Shown here piece by piece: positions 1 through 5,780 of a DNA stretch of 15,214 nt. The notes under the pieces were generated by a model, which was not told where the DNA came from, did no database searches, and saw nothing but the letters and a program-made list of their open reading frames with translations. The stretch is from Caulobacteraceae bacterium (GTDB lineage Bacteria > Pseudomonadota > Alphaproteobacteria > Caulobacterales > Caulobacteraceae). Both the position numbers and the translations under genes were made by a program. The stretch is taken from assembly GCA_020852035.1 (NCBI GenBank), contig JADZBR010000070.1, positions 1 through 15,214 of the forward strand, written 5' to 3'. The stretch's first letter is position 1; every line of letters starts with the position of its first letter.

Positions 1-348
1 CAGCGGGGCGGCCTGCTGGCGCCGCACGGGGCGCAGGCAGTAGGTGGTGCGCCGGTGGACCCAGGCGATCGAGCCGTCCGGCTCGCAGATGCGGCGCCAC
101 TCGGTGGTCTCGGCCACCACCTGCACCGGCAGGCCCTTGGACCTGTAGACCCAGAGCAGGCGATGCTCGTCCGAGGGGCCGGCGCGGGCGTTCACCTTGT
201 CGAACTTCAGGGAGACGTAGCGCGGCACCGGATAGCCCGAGGGGCCGACGCGGCCGTCCTCGGCCTTGGCCGGCGCGCCCGCGTCGCAGGCGCAGAGCGC
301 CAGCGTCGCTCCGATCGCCGCCCACCTTGCGCCTCGCCTTGGCCGCAT
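1..348 (-). CDS. Secreted bacterial SH3-domain protein, 3' end cut by window edge
   Basis: An open minus-strand frame of 116 codons starts at ATG 348-346 and runs off the left edge without a stop. A purine-rich AAAGGGGC lies just upstream of the ATG. The N-terminus (MRPRRGARWAAIGATLALCAC) is a signal peptide with basic residues then a hydrophobic stretch. An A-K-A site near residue 29 suggests signal peptidase I cleavage; the cysteines before it make a poor lipobox. The mature part has the pattern of bacterial SH3 domains: YVSLKFDKVNARAGPS, then LLWVYRSKGLPVQVV, then ETTEWRRICEPDGSIAWVHR. Such proteins are exported and are thought to bind cell wall or protein ligands; the ligand here is unknown. 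It is divergent from the dehydrogenase gene, with 63 bases between the starts. Confidence is good for the domain, low for a role. Confidence 0.82.
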   Translation of the reverse strand, partial: MRPRRGARWAAIGATLALCACDAGAPAKAEDGRVGPSGYPVPRYVSLKFDKVNARAGPSDEHRLLWVYRSKGLPVQVVAETTEWRRICEPDGSIAWVHRRTTYCLRPVRRQQAAPL

Positions 349-411
349 GCCGCCCCTTTGATAGAGCTTCGCCTGAACGCTCAAGCCCCTGTCCCTCTGT
401 CGCAAAGTCGC

Positions 412-1398
412 ATGGCCGCCCGAAAGCCGAAAGTCATCGTCACCCGCAAACTCCCCGACCTGGTGGAGACGCGGATGCGCGAGCTGTTCGATACTGAGCT
501 GAACATTGATGACGTAGCGATGAACCGCGAGGCGCTGATCGCCGCGGTGGGCCGCGCCGACGTGCTGGCGCCGACGATCACCGACCGGATCGACGCCGAG
601 CTGATCGCCGCGGCCGGCGACCAGCTGAAGCTGATCGCCAACTTCGGCGCCGGGGTGGATCACATCGACGTGGCCGCCGCCAATGCGCGCGGGATCGTGG
701 TGACCAACACGCCGGGCGTGTTGACGGAAGACACCGCCGACCTCTGCATGACCCTGATCCTTTCGGTGGCGCGCCGGGTGGTGGAGGGGGCGAACCTCGT
801 CCAGGCCGGCGACTTTCGCGGCTGGGCGCCGATGAACATGCTTGGGCGGCGGATCTTCGGGAAGCGCTTAGGGATCGTCGGCATGGGCCGCATCGGCCAG
901 GCGCTGGCCAAGCGCGCGCGGGCCTTCGGGCTGCAGGTGCACTATCATAACCGCAAGCCGGTGAGCCCGCGGATCGCCGACGAGCTTTCGGCGACCTACT
1001 GGGAATCGCTCGACCAGATGCTGGCGCGGGTGGACATCGTCTCGGTGAACTGCCCGCACACCCCGGCGACCTATCACCTGCTTTCCGGCCGGCGGCTGAA
1101 GCTGATGCAGCCGCACGCCATCCTGATCAACACAGCCCGCGGCGAGATCGTCGACGAGGCGGCGCTGGCGGAATTGCTGGCCGAGGGCGCCGTCGCCGGC
1201 GCGGGCCTCGACGTCTACGAGTTCGAGCCGGCGATCAATCCGAAGCTGCTGGGCCTGCCCAACGCGGTGCTGCTGCCGCACATGAGCTCGGCCACCATCG
1301 AGGCGCGGGTCGACATGGGCGAGAAGGTGATCGTCAACATCAAGACCTGGATGGACGGCCACCGCCCGCCGGACAGGGTCTTCGCCGGGATGCTCTGA
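412..1398 (+). CDS. D-2-hydroxyacid dehydrogenase (glyoxylate/hydroxypyruvate reductase type)
   Basis: 328 residues, the usual length for the D-isomer-specific 2-hydroxyacid dehydrogenase family, which reduces 2-keto acids such as glyoxylate or hydroxypyruvate with NAD(P)H in the cytoplasm. The Rossmann motif GMGRIG is at 157-162. The second strand ends in N180-R181 instead of an acidic residue, which in this family points to NADPH. The catalytic triad is visible: R243 in NTARG, E272 in DVYEFEP and H290 in LLPHMSSAT. The ATG at 412 is chosen because the family N-terminus (KPKVIVTRKLP) begins there. The frame is open far upstream, but that stretch is antisense to the SH3 gene. No strong ribosome site is seen. 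The exact substrate cannot be told from sequence. Confidence 0.93.
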   Translation: MAARKPKVIVTRKLPDLVETRMRELFDTELNIDDVAMNREALIAAVGRADVLAPTITDRIDAELIAAAGDQLKLIANFGAGVDHIDVAAANARGIVVTNTPGVLTEDTADLCMTLILSVARRVVEGANLVQAGDFRGWAPMNMLGRRIFGKRLGIVGMGRIGQALAKRARAFGLQVHYHNRKPVSPRIADELSATYWESLDQMLARVDIVSVNCPHTPATYHLLSGRRLKLMQPHAILINTARGEIVDEAALAELLAEGAVAGAGLDVYEFEPAINPKLLGLPNAVLLPHMSSATIEARVDMGEKVIVNIKTWMDGHRPPDRVFAGML

Positions 1399-1399
1399 G

Positions 1400-1425
1400 T
1401 TCCTTCTCCCGGTCGGGAGAAGGAA
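1400..1425. terminator. Perfect 11-bp stem hairpin after the dehydrogenase stop
   Basis: TTCCTTCTCCC at 1400-1410 pairs perfectly with GGGAGAAGGAA at 1415-1425 around a 4-base loop, two bases after the TGA. There is no T run, so it is a GC-type or structural terminator at best. It is also the left end of the nested palindrome at 1400-1541. Confidence 0.5.
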
Positions 1426-1541
1426 AGACGCGCCGCAAGGCGCGGCGAGGATGAGGGCTTGCGGCCTTTCCGGAGGAGTCTGTGGCCCTCACCCTCCCGC
1501 CGGCTCCGCCGTCGGATTTCCCTCTCCCGACCGGGAGAGGG
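1400..1541. repeat. Nested palindromic intergenic repeat, family 1 (divergent copy)
   Basis: This fills the convergent gap between the dehydrogenase and the MoeB-like gene. It holds a series of hairpins: TTCCTTCTCCC/GGGAGAAGGAA (1400-1425), CGCGCC/GGCGCG (1429-1444) and CCCTCTCCC/GGGAGAGGG (1520-1541). The centre carries ATGAGGG and CCCTCA in inverted order. The plan (outer CTTCTCCC hairpin, small variable hairpin, ATGAGGG, spacer, then the mirror image) matches the copies at 2885-3043 and 9911-10067. The sequence is more diverged and the loops differ. It probably acts as a bidirectional terminator or mRNA stabiliser, by inference. Confidence 0.75.
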
Positions 1542-1544
1542 CGT

Positions 1545-2279
1545 TCAAGCGCAAACCTCGCAGCCAGGGTCGGCCGCCAGCCGCACCGTTCGCGTCTCGC
1601 CAGCAAGAGCGTCGTAGATCAGCAAACGACCGGCCAGCGCCTCGCCCGCGCCGGTGAGCAGCTTCACCGCTTCCACCGCCATCAGCGAGCCGATCACGCC
1701 TGCCAGCGCGCCGACGACGCCCACCACGGCGCAGGTCTCGGCGTCCGGCGGGACTTCGGGGACGAGGCAGCGGTAGCAGGGGCGGCCGGCGAAGACGCCG
1801 ACCTGTCCGGTCCATCGGCCGATGGCGCCGCTGACCAACGGGACGCCGGCCGCCGCGCAGGCGGCGTTGACCGCGAAACGGGTGTCGAAATCGTCCGTGC
1901 CGTCGAGCACGAGGTCGCAGCCGGCGACAAGGTTCGCGCCGGTGTCGGCGGCGAAGGCGGCATGGGCAGGCTCGACAGCAACATGCGGGTTGAGCGCAGC
2001 GAGATGCGCGGCGGCCGCCTCGACCTTCGGCCTCCCGATATCCGCCTCGTCGAACAGCACCTGCCGCTGCAGGTTGGAGCGGTCGACCGCGTCGGGGTCG
2101 ACGATCCGCAGGGTCCCGACGCCGGCCGCCGCCAGGTAGAGCGCGGCAGGGGAGCCCAGGCCGCCGGCCCCGACGATCAGCACCCGGGCGGCCTTCAGCT
2201 TCTGCTGCCCCGGCCCGCCGATCTCGCGCAGCACCAGGTGGCGGGCGTAGCGCTCCACCTCGTCGTCGGAAAAGCTCAT
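1545..2279 (-). CDS. moeB: MoeB/ThiF-family sulfur-carrier adenylyltransferase
   Basis: 244 residues of the E1-like HesA/MoeB/ThiF family. MoeB adenylates the C-terminal glycine of MoaD for molybdopterin synthesis; ThiF does the same for ThiS in thiamine synthesis. Visible features: the family N-terminus (DEVERYARHLVLREIGGPGQ), nucleotide loop GAGGLG at 37-42, the DPDAVDRSNLQRQ segment with R72, K85, metal-binding D130 in DGTDDF, and a zinc site of two pairs, C168-x-x-C171 and C240-x-x-C243. The Cys-pair layout, C183 and the GVIGSLMAVEAVKLL segment favour MoeB over ThiF, but no moaD, moaE or thiS lies nearby to settle it. Start ATG 2279-2277 is preferred over an in-frame start 11 codons upstream because it matches the family. 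It is divergent from hslV, 41 bases between starts. Confidence 0.9.
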   Translation of the reverse strand: MSFSDDEVERYARHLVLREIGGPGQQKLKAARVLIVGAGGLGSPAALYLAAAGVGTLRIVDPDAVDRSNLQRQVLFDEADIGRPKVEAAAAHLAALNPHVAVEPAHAAFAADTGANLVAGCDLVLDGTDDFDTRFAVNAACAAAGVPLVSGAIGRWTGQVGVFAGRPCYRCLVPEVPPDAETCAVVGVVGALAGVIGSLMAVEAVKLLTGAGEALAGRLLIYDALAGETRTVRLAADPGCEVCA

Positions 2280-2320
2280 GCGCCTTGACCGCCCCAGGGC
2301 GCGCGGCCACATGCCGAGCC

Positions 2321-2881
2321 ATGAACTCGCAACATTCCGCCTCGTCCGAAGCCCTCTGGCACGGCACCACCATCCTGGCCGTGCGCAAGGGCGGCCAGAC
2401 GGTGATCGCCGGCGACGGCCAGGTCTCGATGGGCCAGACGGTGGTGAAAGGCAACGCCCGCAAGGTCCGCCGGCTGGCCGGCGGCAAGGTGATCGCCGGC
2501 TTCGCGGGCGCCACCGCCGACGCCTTCACCCTGATCGAGCGGCTGGAGGCCAAGCTGGAGCAGCACCCCGACCAGCTCGCCCGCGCCTGCGTCGACCTCG
2601 CCAAGGACTGGCGGACGGACCGCTATCTGCGGCGGCTGGAGGCCATGCTGCTGGTGGCCGGCGGCGACCAGATCTTCACCGTCACCGGCGTCGGCGACGT
2701 GCTGGAGCCGGACCGGGGGGTGGCCGCGATCGGCTCGGGCGGCAACTACGCCCTGGCCGCGGCGCGGGCGTTGATCGAGGTCGAGGGGCTGACGGCCGAG
2801 CAGATCGCCCGCAAGGCGATGGAGATCGCCGCGGAGATCTGCGTCTACACCAACGGCTCGCTGACGGTGGAGACGCTGTAA
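2321..2881 (+). CDS. hslV: ATP-dependent protease peptidase subunit HslV (ClpQ)
   Basis: 186 residues of the proteasome-like N-terminal threonine hydrolase HslV. It forms the proteolytic core of the cytoplasmic HslUV complex with the ATPase HslU. The conserved TTILAVRKGG follows a 15-residue leader ending in WHG, so T16 is the likely catalytic residue after the leader is removed. Other landmarks are VIAGDGQVSMGQTVVKGNARKVRRL, the GFAGATADAFTL segment, AIGSGGNYALAAARAL, and the C-terminal EICVYTNGSLTVETL. ATG 2321 is chosen because the frame's earlier starts only add residues unlike the family. A TTGACC at 2285-2290 could be a -35 element. hslU is normally the neighbour of hslV but is absent here; a repeat and then fabI follow. 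Confidence 0.95.
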   Translation: MNSQHSASSEALWHGTTILAVRKGGQTVIAGDGQVSMGQTVVKGNARKVRRLAGGKVIAGFAGATADAFTLIERLEAKLEQHPDQLARACVDLAKDWRTDRYLRRLEAMLLVAGGDQIFTVTGVGDVLEPDRGVAAIGSGGNYALAAARALIEVEGLTAEQIARKAMEIAAEICVYTNGSLTVETL

Positions 2882-2884
2882 GTT

Positions 2885-3043
2885 CCTTCTCCCCTTGCGG
2901 GAGAAGGTGGCGCGGAGCGCCGGATGAGGGGTCTCTCAGAACCTTCCACCTCTGCCCGGCCGATCCGTTTTCCCAGCGGATAACTTCTTCAACCCCTCAT
3001 CCGACCGGCTTCGCCGGCCACCTTCTCCCGCAAGGGGAGAAGG
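2885..3043. repeat. Nested palindromic intergenic repeat, family 1
   Basis: A 159-bp element between hslV and fabI. The outer 27 bases (2885-2911) are the exact reverse complement of 3017-3043. Each end is itself a hairpin with stem CCTTCTCCC/GGGAGAAGG. Next inward come small variable hairpins (GGCGC/GCGCC at 2909-2921; CCGGC/GCCGG near 3005-3017), then CGGATGAGGGGT (2921-2932) mirrored by ACCCCTCATCCG (2992-3003). The unpaired centre includes CTCTCAGA, CCGATCCG and ATCTTCAA-like words shared with the copy at 9911-10067. It begins four bases after the hslV stop and probably ends that transcript. Confidence 0.9.
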
Positions 3044-3107
3044 GACGCGCGCTTGCCCTTCACCGCCCTGCCCGGCAAAACCGCCCCAAAGACAAGGGAG
3101 CCCATCG

Positions 3108-3923
3108 ATGGCCGAGGACTACGATTTCCCCAAAGGCGAGCTGATGCGCGGCAAGCGCGGCGTCGTCATGGGGGTGGCCAACCATCAGTCGATCGCCTGG
3201 GGCATCGCCTCGCAACTGGCCGCGCAGGGCGCGGAGATGGCCTTCTTCCACCTGCCCGGCATGGAGCGGCGCGTGCAGCCGCTGGCCGAGAGCATCGGGG
3301 TCAAGCACGTGATCGCCGTCGATGCGACCAAGGACGAGGAGATGGAGGCGGCCTTCGCCGAGGTCGAAAAAGCCTTCGGGAGCATCGACTTCTTCGTCCA
3401 CGCCATCGCCTACGCCCCGCGCGACCAGATCAAGGGCTCGTTCGTGGAGAACGCCACCCGCGAAGGGTTCCTGCAGGCGATGGACATCTCGGCCTACACC
3501 TTCGTCGACTGCGCGCGGCGGGCCGAGAAGCTGATGTCCAATGGCGGCTCGATGATCTGCCTGACCTACATGGGCTCGGAGCGGGCGATCCCGAACTACA
3601 ATACGATGGGCGTGGCCAAGGCGGCGCTGGAGGCGGCGGCGCGCTACATCGCCCGCGACCTGGGGCCGAAGGGCATTCGGGTGAACGCGCTCTCGCCGGG
3701 GGCGATGAAGACGCTGTCGCTGGCCGGCATCAGCGGCGGGCGCGGCATGCTGGCCAAGGGCCGCGACCTTTCGGCGATGAAGGAGGACACCTCCATGGAG
3801 GGGGTGGCGGGGGCGGCGCTCTGGCTGCTCTCCGACCTCGGCCGGTCGACCACCGGCGAGCTGATCCACGTCGACGCCGGCTTCCACATGATGGGCTTCG
3901 CCGAGGACGAGGGCGAGGGCTAG
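3108..3923 (+). CDS. fabI: Enoyl-[acyl-carrier-protein] reductase (NADH), FabI
   Basis: 271 residues. FabI performs the last reduction of each type II fatty-acid elongation cycle, converting trans-2-enoyl-ACP to acyl-ACP in the cytoplasm. It is a short-chain dehydrogenase with the FabI hallmarks: cofactor loop GVANHQSIAWGIA at 22-34, the catalytic set Y154, Y164 and K171 inside LTYMGSERAIPNYNTMGVAK, VNALSPGAMKTLS at 192-204, and C-terminal LIHVDAGFHMMG. The start is firm: AAGGGAG at 3094-3100 lies seven bases before the ATG. Position 101 is Ala where E. coli FabI has Gly93, a site tied to triclosan sensitivity, and the region of E. coli Phe203 is different too. The repeat upstream suggests its own promoter, separate from hslV. 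Confidence 0.96.
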   Translation: MAEDYDFPKGELMRGKRGVVMGVANHQSIAWGIASQLAAQGAEMAFFHLPGMERRVQPLAESIGVKHVIAVDATKDEEMEAAFAEVEKAFGSIDFFVHAIAYAPRDQIKGSFVENATREGFLQAMDISAYTFVDCARRAEKLMSNGGSMICLTYMGSERAIPNYNTMGVAKAALEAAARYIARDLGPKGIRVNALSPGAMKTLSLAGISGGRGMLAKGRDLSAMKEDTSMEGVAGAALWLLSDLGRSTTGELIHVDAGFHMMGFAEDEGEG

Positions 3924-3937
3924 CAAATCCCATCCGT

Positions 3938-4043
3938 CGTCACCCGCGGACTTGTTCCGCGGGCCTATGCACACCGTCCTCGCCGGGCCTGCATTTGAAA
4001 CGCTTGTGTTCATGGGTCGCCGGAACAAGTCCGGCGATGACGA
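3938..4043. repeat. Nested palindromic intergenic repeat, family 2 (GGACTTGTTCC type)
   Basis: A 106-bp element between fabI and the siderophore gene. The left hairpin CCCGCGG/CCGCGGG surrounds the loop ACTTGTT (3943-3963). The right hairpin TCGCCGG/CCGGCGA surrounds AACAAGT (4017-4037). The ends are inverted copies of each other (CGTCACC... against ...GATGACGA). The two stems differ in sequence yet each stays self-complementary, so base pairing is kept while sequence drifts. Similar GTCATCGCCGGACTTGTTCC-like repeats are widespread in alphaproteobacterial genomes (general knowledge, not searched here). Confidence 0.85.
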
Positions 4044-4079
4044 GCGGGGTGGTTGACTTGCGCGCGGTAAGGCGGCTCA

Positions 4080-4098
4080 GTTGCGAGCAATTCGCAAC
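4080..4098 (+). promoter_or_regulatory. Candidate Fur box upstream of the siderophore-interacting protein
   Basis: GTTGCGA (4080-4086) and TCGCAAC (4092-4098) form a perfect 7-bp inverted repeat around GCAAT, 19 bp in total, ending 12 bases before the ATG at 4111. Length, symmetry and the TTGnGA...TTCnCAA skeleton resemble Fur operators described for Caulobacterales. A TTGACT at 4053-4058 followed by GCTCAGTT at 4075 could be the promoter, which would place the dyad over the -10/+1 region, suited to repression. Fur binding is inferred from the motif and the iron-linked gene. Confidence 0.5.
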
Positions 4099-4110
4099 AA
4101 GGGGCCGCCG

Positions 4111-5001
4111 ATGAGCGTCGCCCGCGCCTATGGCCTGTTCGAGGTGGAGCTGGCCCGCAAGGTCCTGCTCTCGCCGCACATGGCGCGGCTGACCTTCGCG
4201 GGACCGGCGGTGCGCGGCATGCGGACCCTGGCGGCCGACCAGCGGATCAAGGTGTTCTTCCCCAACGCCGCCGGCGAGCGGCCGGCGATCGAGGACCGCG
4301 CCGACTGGTACGCCATCTACAAGACCCAGGACGTGGCGACGCGGCCGCCGATGCGCACCTACACCATCCGCCACCTGCGCGCGGAGGCGGGCGAGGTGGA
4401 CATCGACTTCGTGCTGCACGGCGAGACCGGGCCGGCGTCGCGCTGGGCGTTGAACGCCGAGCCCGGCGACAGGGTGCAGATCACCGCGCCGAATGCGGCC
4501 TTCGAGGGCGAGGTCGGCGGCTATGAGTGGAAGCCGCCGGCGGAGCTGTCGCGCGTGCTGCTGATCGCCGACGAGACGGCGCTGCCGGCGCTGGCGGGCA
4601 TCCTCGAAGATCTCGCCGCGCGCGAGGCGCCGCCGGCGACCCAGGCGTTCGTGGAAATCCCCCATGCGGACGACGCCTTGCCGGTGGCGACCTGGCCGGG
4701 GCTCGAGGTCGAATGGATGCCGCGCGGGCGCGACGCTCACGGCGCACGGATGATCGAGGCGCTGGTGCGGGCCCGGACGCCCGTGCTGGCGACGGCCGGC
4801 GAGGCGGTCGGCGAAATCGACATCGAGGCGGTGCTGCCCTGGGAGCGCGCGACGGGGGGCGCGGATGGCTTCTATGCCTGGGTGGCGGGCGAGTCGGCGG
4901 CGGTCATGGTCATCCGTCGCGAGCTGGTGCAGCAGCGCGGGCTCGACCGCCGGGCGATCAACCTGATGGGCTACTGGCGCGAGGGGCGGGTGCTCGATTA
5001 G
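4111..5001 (+). CDS. Siderophore-interacting protein (FAD-dependent ferric-siderophore reductase)
   Basis: 296 residues of the SIP/ViuB family: cytoplasmic flavoproteins that reduce imported ferric siderophores with NAD(P)H to release iron. The FAD-binding beta-barrel domain covers about residues 5-130 and contains the diagnostic RTYTIR (82-87) and HGETGPAS (103-110). The C-terminal NAD(P)H-binding SIP domain covers about 140-296, with ADETALPA (153-160), FYAWVAGES (254-262) and the terminal GYWREG (287-292). ATG 4111 is chosen because AAGGGG at 4099-4104 lies six bases upstream and the family N-terminus starts there. No TonB receptor or siderophore synthesis gene is in the window. A Fur-box-like dyad precedes it, consistent with induction by iron starvation. 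Confidence 0.93.
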   Translation: MSVARAYGLFEVELARKVLLSPHMARLTFAGPAVRGMRTLAADQRIKVFFPNAAGERPAIEDRADWYAIYKTQDVATRPPMRTYTIRHLRAEAGEVDIDFVLHGETGPASRWALNAEPGDRVQITAPNAAFEGEVGGYEWKPPAELSRVLLIADETALPALAGILEDLAAREAPPATQAFVEIPHADDALPVATWPGLEVEWMPRGRDAHGARMIEALVRARTPVLATAGEAVGEIDIEAVLPWERATGGADGFYAWVAGESAAVMVIRRELVQQRGLDRRAINLMGYWREGRVLD

Positions 5002-5028
5002 CGCTTGGGGGGCTGGGAAGCGGGTCGT

Positions 5029-5142
5029 CCTTGCGTCCTTCGAGACGCCCGCTTCGCAGGCTCCTCAGGATGACTAGGTCAGTAGAGCGCCACCCATCTA
5101 GTCATGGTGAGGGGCGCACAGCGCGTCTCGAGCCACGCAAGG
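5029..5142. repeat. Nested palindromic intergenic repeat, family 3 (CTTCGAGACGC type)
   Basis: It fills the convergent gap between the siderophore gene (ends 5001) and tetR (ends 5172). Matching inverted blocks run from outside inward: CCTTGCG (5029-5035) with CGCAAGG (5136-5142), CGAGACGC (5041-5048) with GCGTCTCG (5123-5130), and ATGACTAG (5070-5077) with CTAGTCAT (5098-5105). Inside the arms are small hairpin-like words (GCCCGCTTCGCAGGC; GGGGCGCACAGCGC). The sequence is unrelated to families 1 and 2 but has the same nested plan. Confidence 0.82.
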
Positions 5143-5171
5143 CCGTTCCGCGAACCTCCGTCGCGCGCTCT

Positions 5172-5780
5172 TCAGGCCGCATAGGCTCTCACGAACCGCC
5201 GCGCCGCCTCGCGGGCGATGTGGTCGATCTTGCCGTCGTCGAGCGCGGTCTTGACCCCGAACAGCACCGCCAGCTGGTGCGAGCCAATCACCATGCCGGC
5301 GAAGAACTCCGCCGCCTGTCCGGGATCGTCGATGGCCAGGCGGCCGGCCGCGGCCTCCTGGCGCAGATAGTCGGCAAGGCGGCGGCGCGAGCCGCGCGGG
5401 CCGGCTTCGAAGACGTCGAGCGCCACGTCGGGCAGCGCCGCCGCGCCCTGCACCGAGACGCGCATCACCGCGGCCCCGCGGTCCTGGGTGATGGCCTTCA
5501 GCACGCTGCGGCCGAAGTCGGCGAGGATGTCTTCCGGCGGGTCGGTCGGGCTCGCCACCAGCAGCGGGGCGGCGATCAGGTCCACGCGCCGCTCGATCAT
5601 CGCCCGGATCAGGGCGGCCTTGCAGCCGTAGCGATTGTAGATGGTCTGCTTGGCCACGCCCGCCCGGCGGGCGATCTCGCCGATCGGCGCGGCCAGGCCG
5701 CGCTCGGCGAGCACGTCGCCGGCGGCGTCGAGGATGGCCTCGGTCTTGGCGGCGTCGATCTGGCCGGCGACGCGGGGCAT
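5172..5780 (-). CDS. TetR/AcrR-family repressor, last gene of efflux operon
   Basis: 202 residues. The N-terminal TetR DNA-binding domain lies at about residues 8-56, with the helix-turn-helix IGEIARRAGVAKQTIYNRYG (33-52) followed by KAALIRAMIERR. The C-terminal part is all-helical, as expected for the ligand-binding and dimer domain (AcrR/TetR_C type). Its ATG (5780-5778) overlaps the efflux pump stop by one base (TGATG), so the two are translationally coupled. It most likely represses its own operon through the dyad at 8588-8611 and is released by a pump substrate. The ligand cannot be predicted. Placing the repressor at the 3' end of the operon gives direct feedback between pump and repressor dose. 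Confidence 0.92.
   Translation of the reverse strand: MPRVAGQIDAAKTEAILDAAGDVLAERGLAAPIGEIARRAGVAKQTIYNRYGCKAALIRAMIERRVDLIAAPLLVASPTDPPEDILADFGRSVLKAITQDRGAAVMRVSVQGAAALPDVALDVFEAGPRGSRRRLADYLRQEAAAGRLAIDDPGQAAEFFAGMVIGSHQLAVLFGVKTALDDGKIDHIAREAARRFVRAYAA

Noticed and set aside
55..411. 119-codon N-terminal extension of the dehydrogenase frame
   Set aside because: It is antisense to the SH3-domain gene, unlike any dehydrogenase N-terminus, and the family sequence begins at ATG 412.
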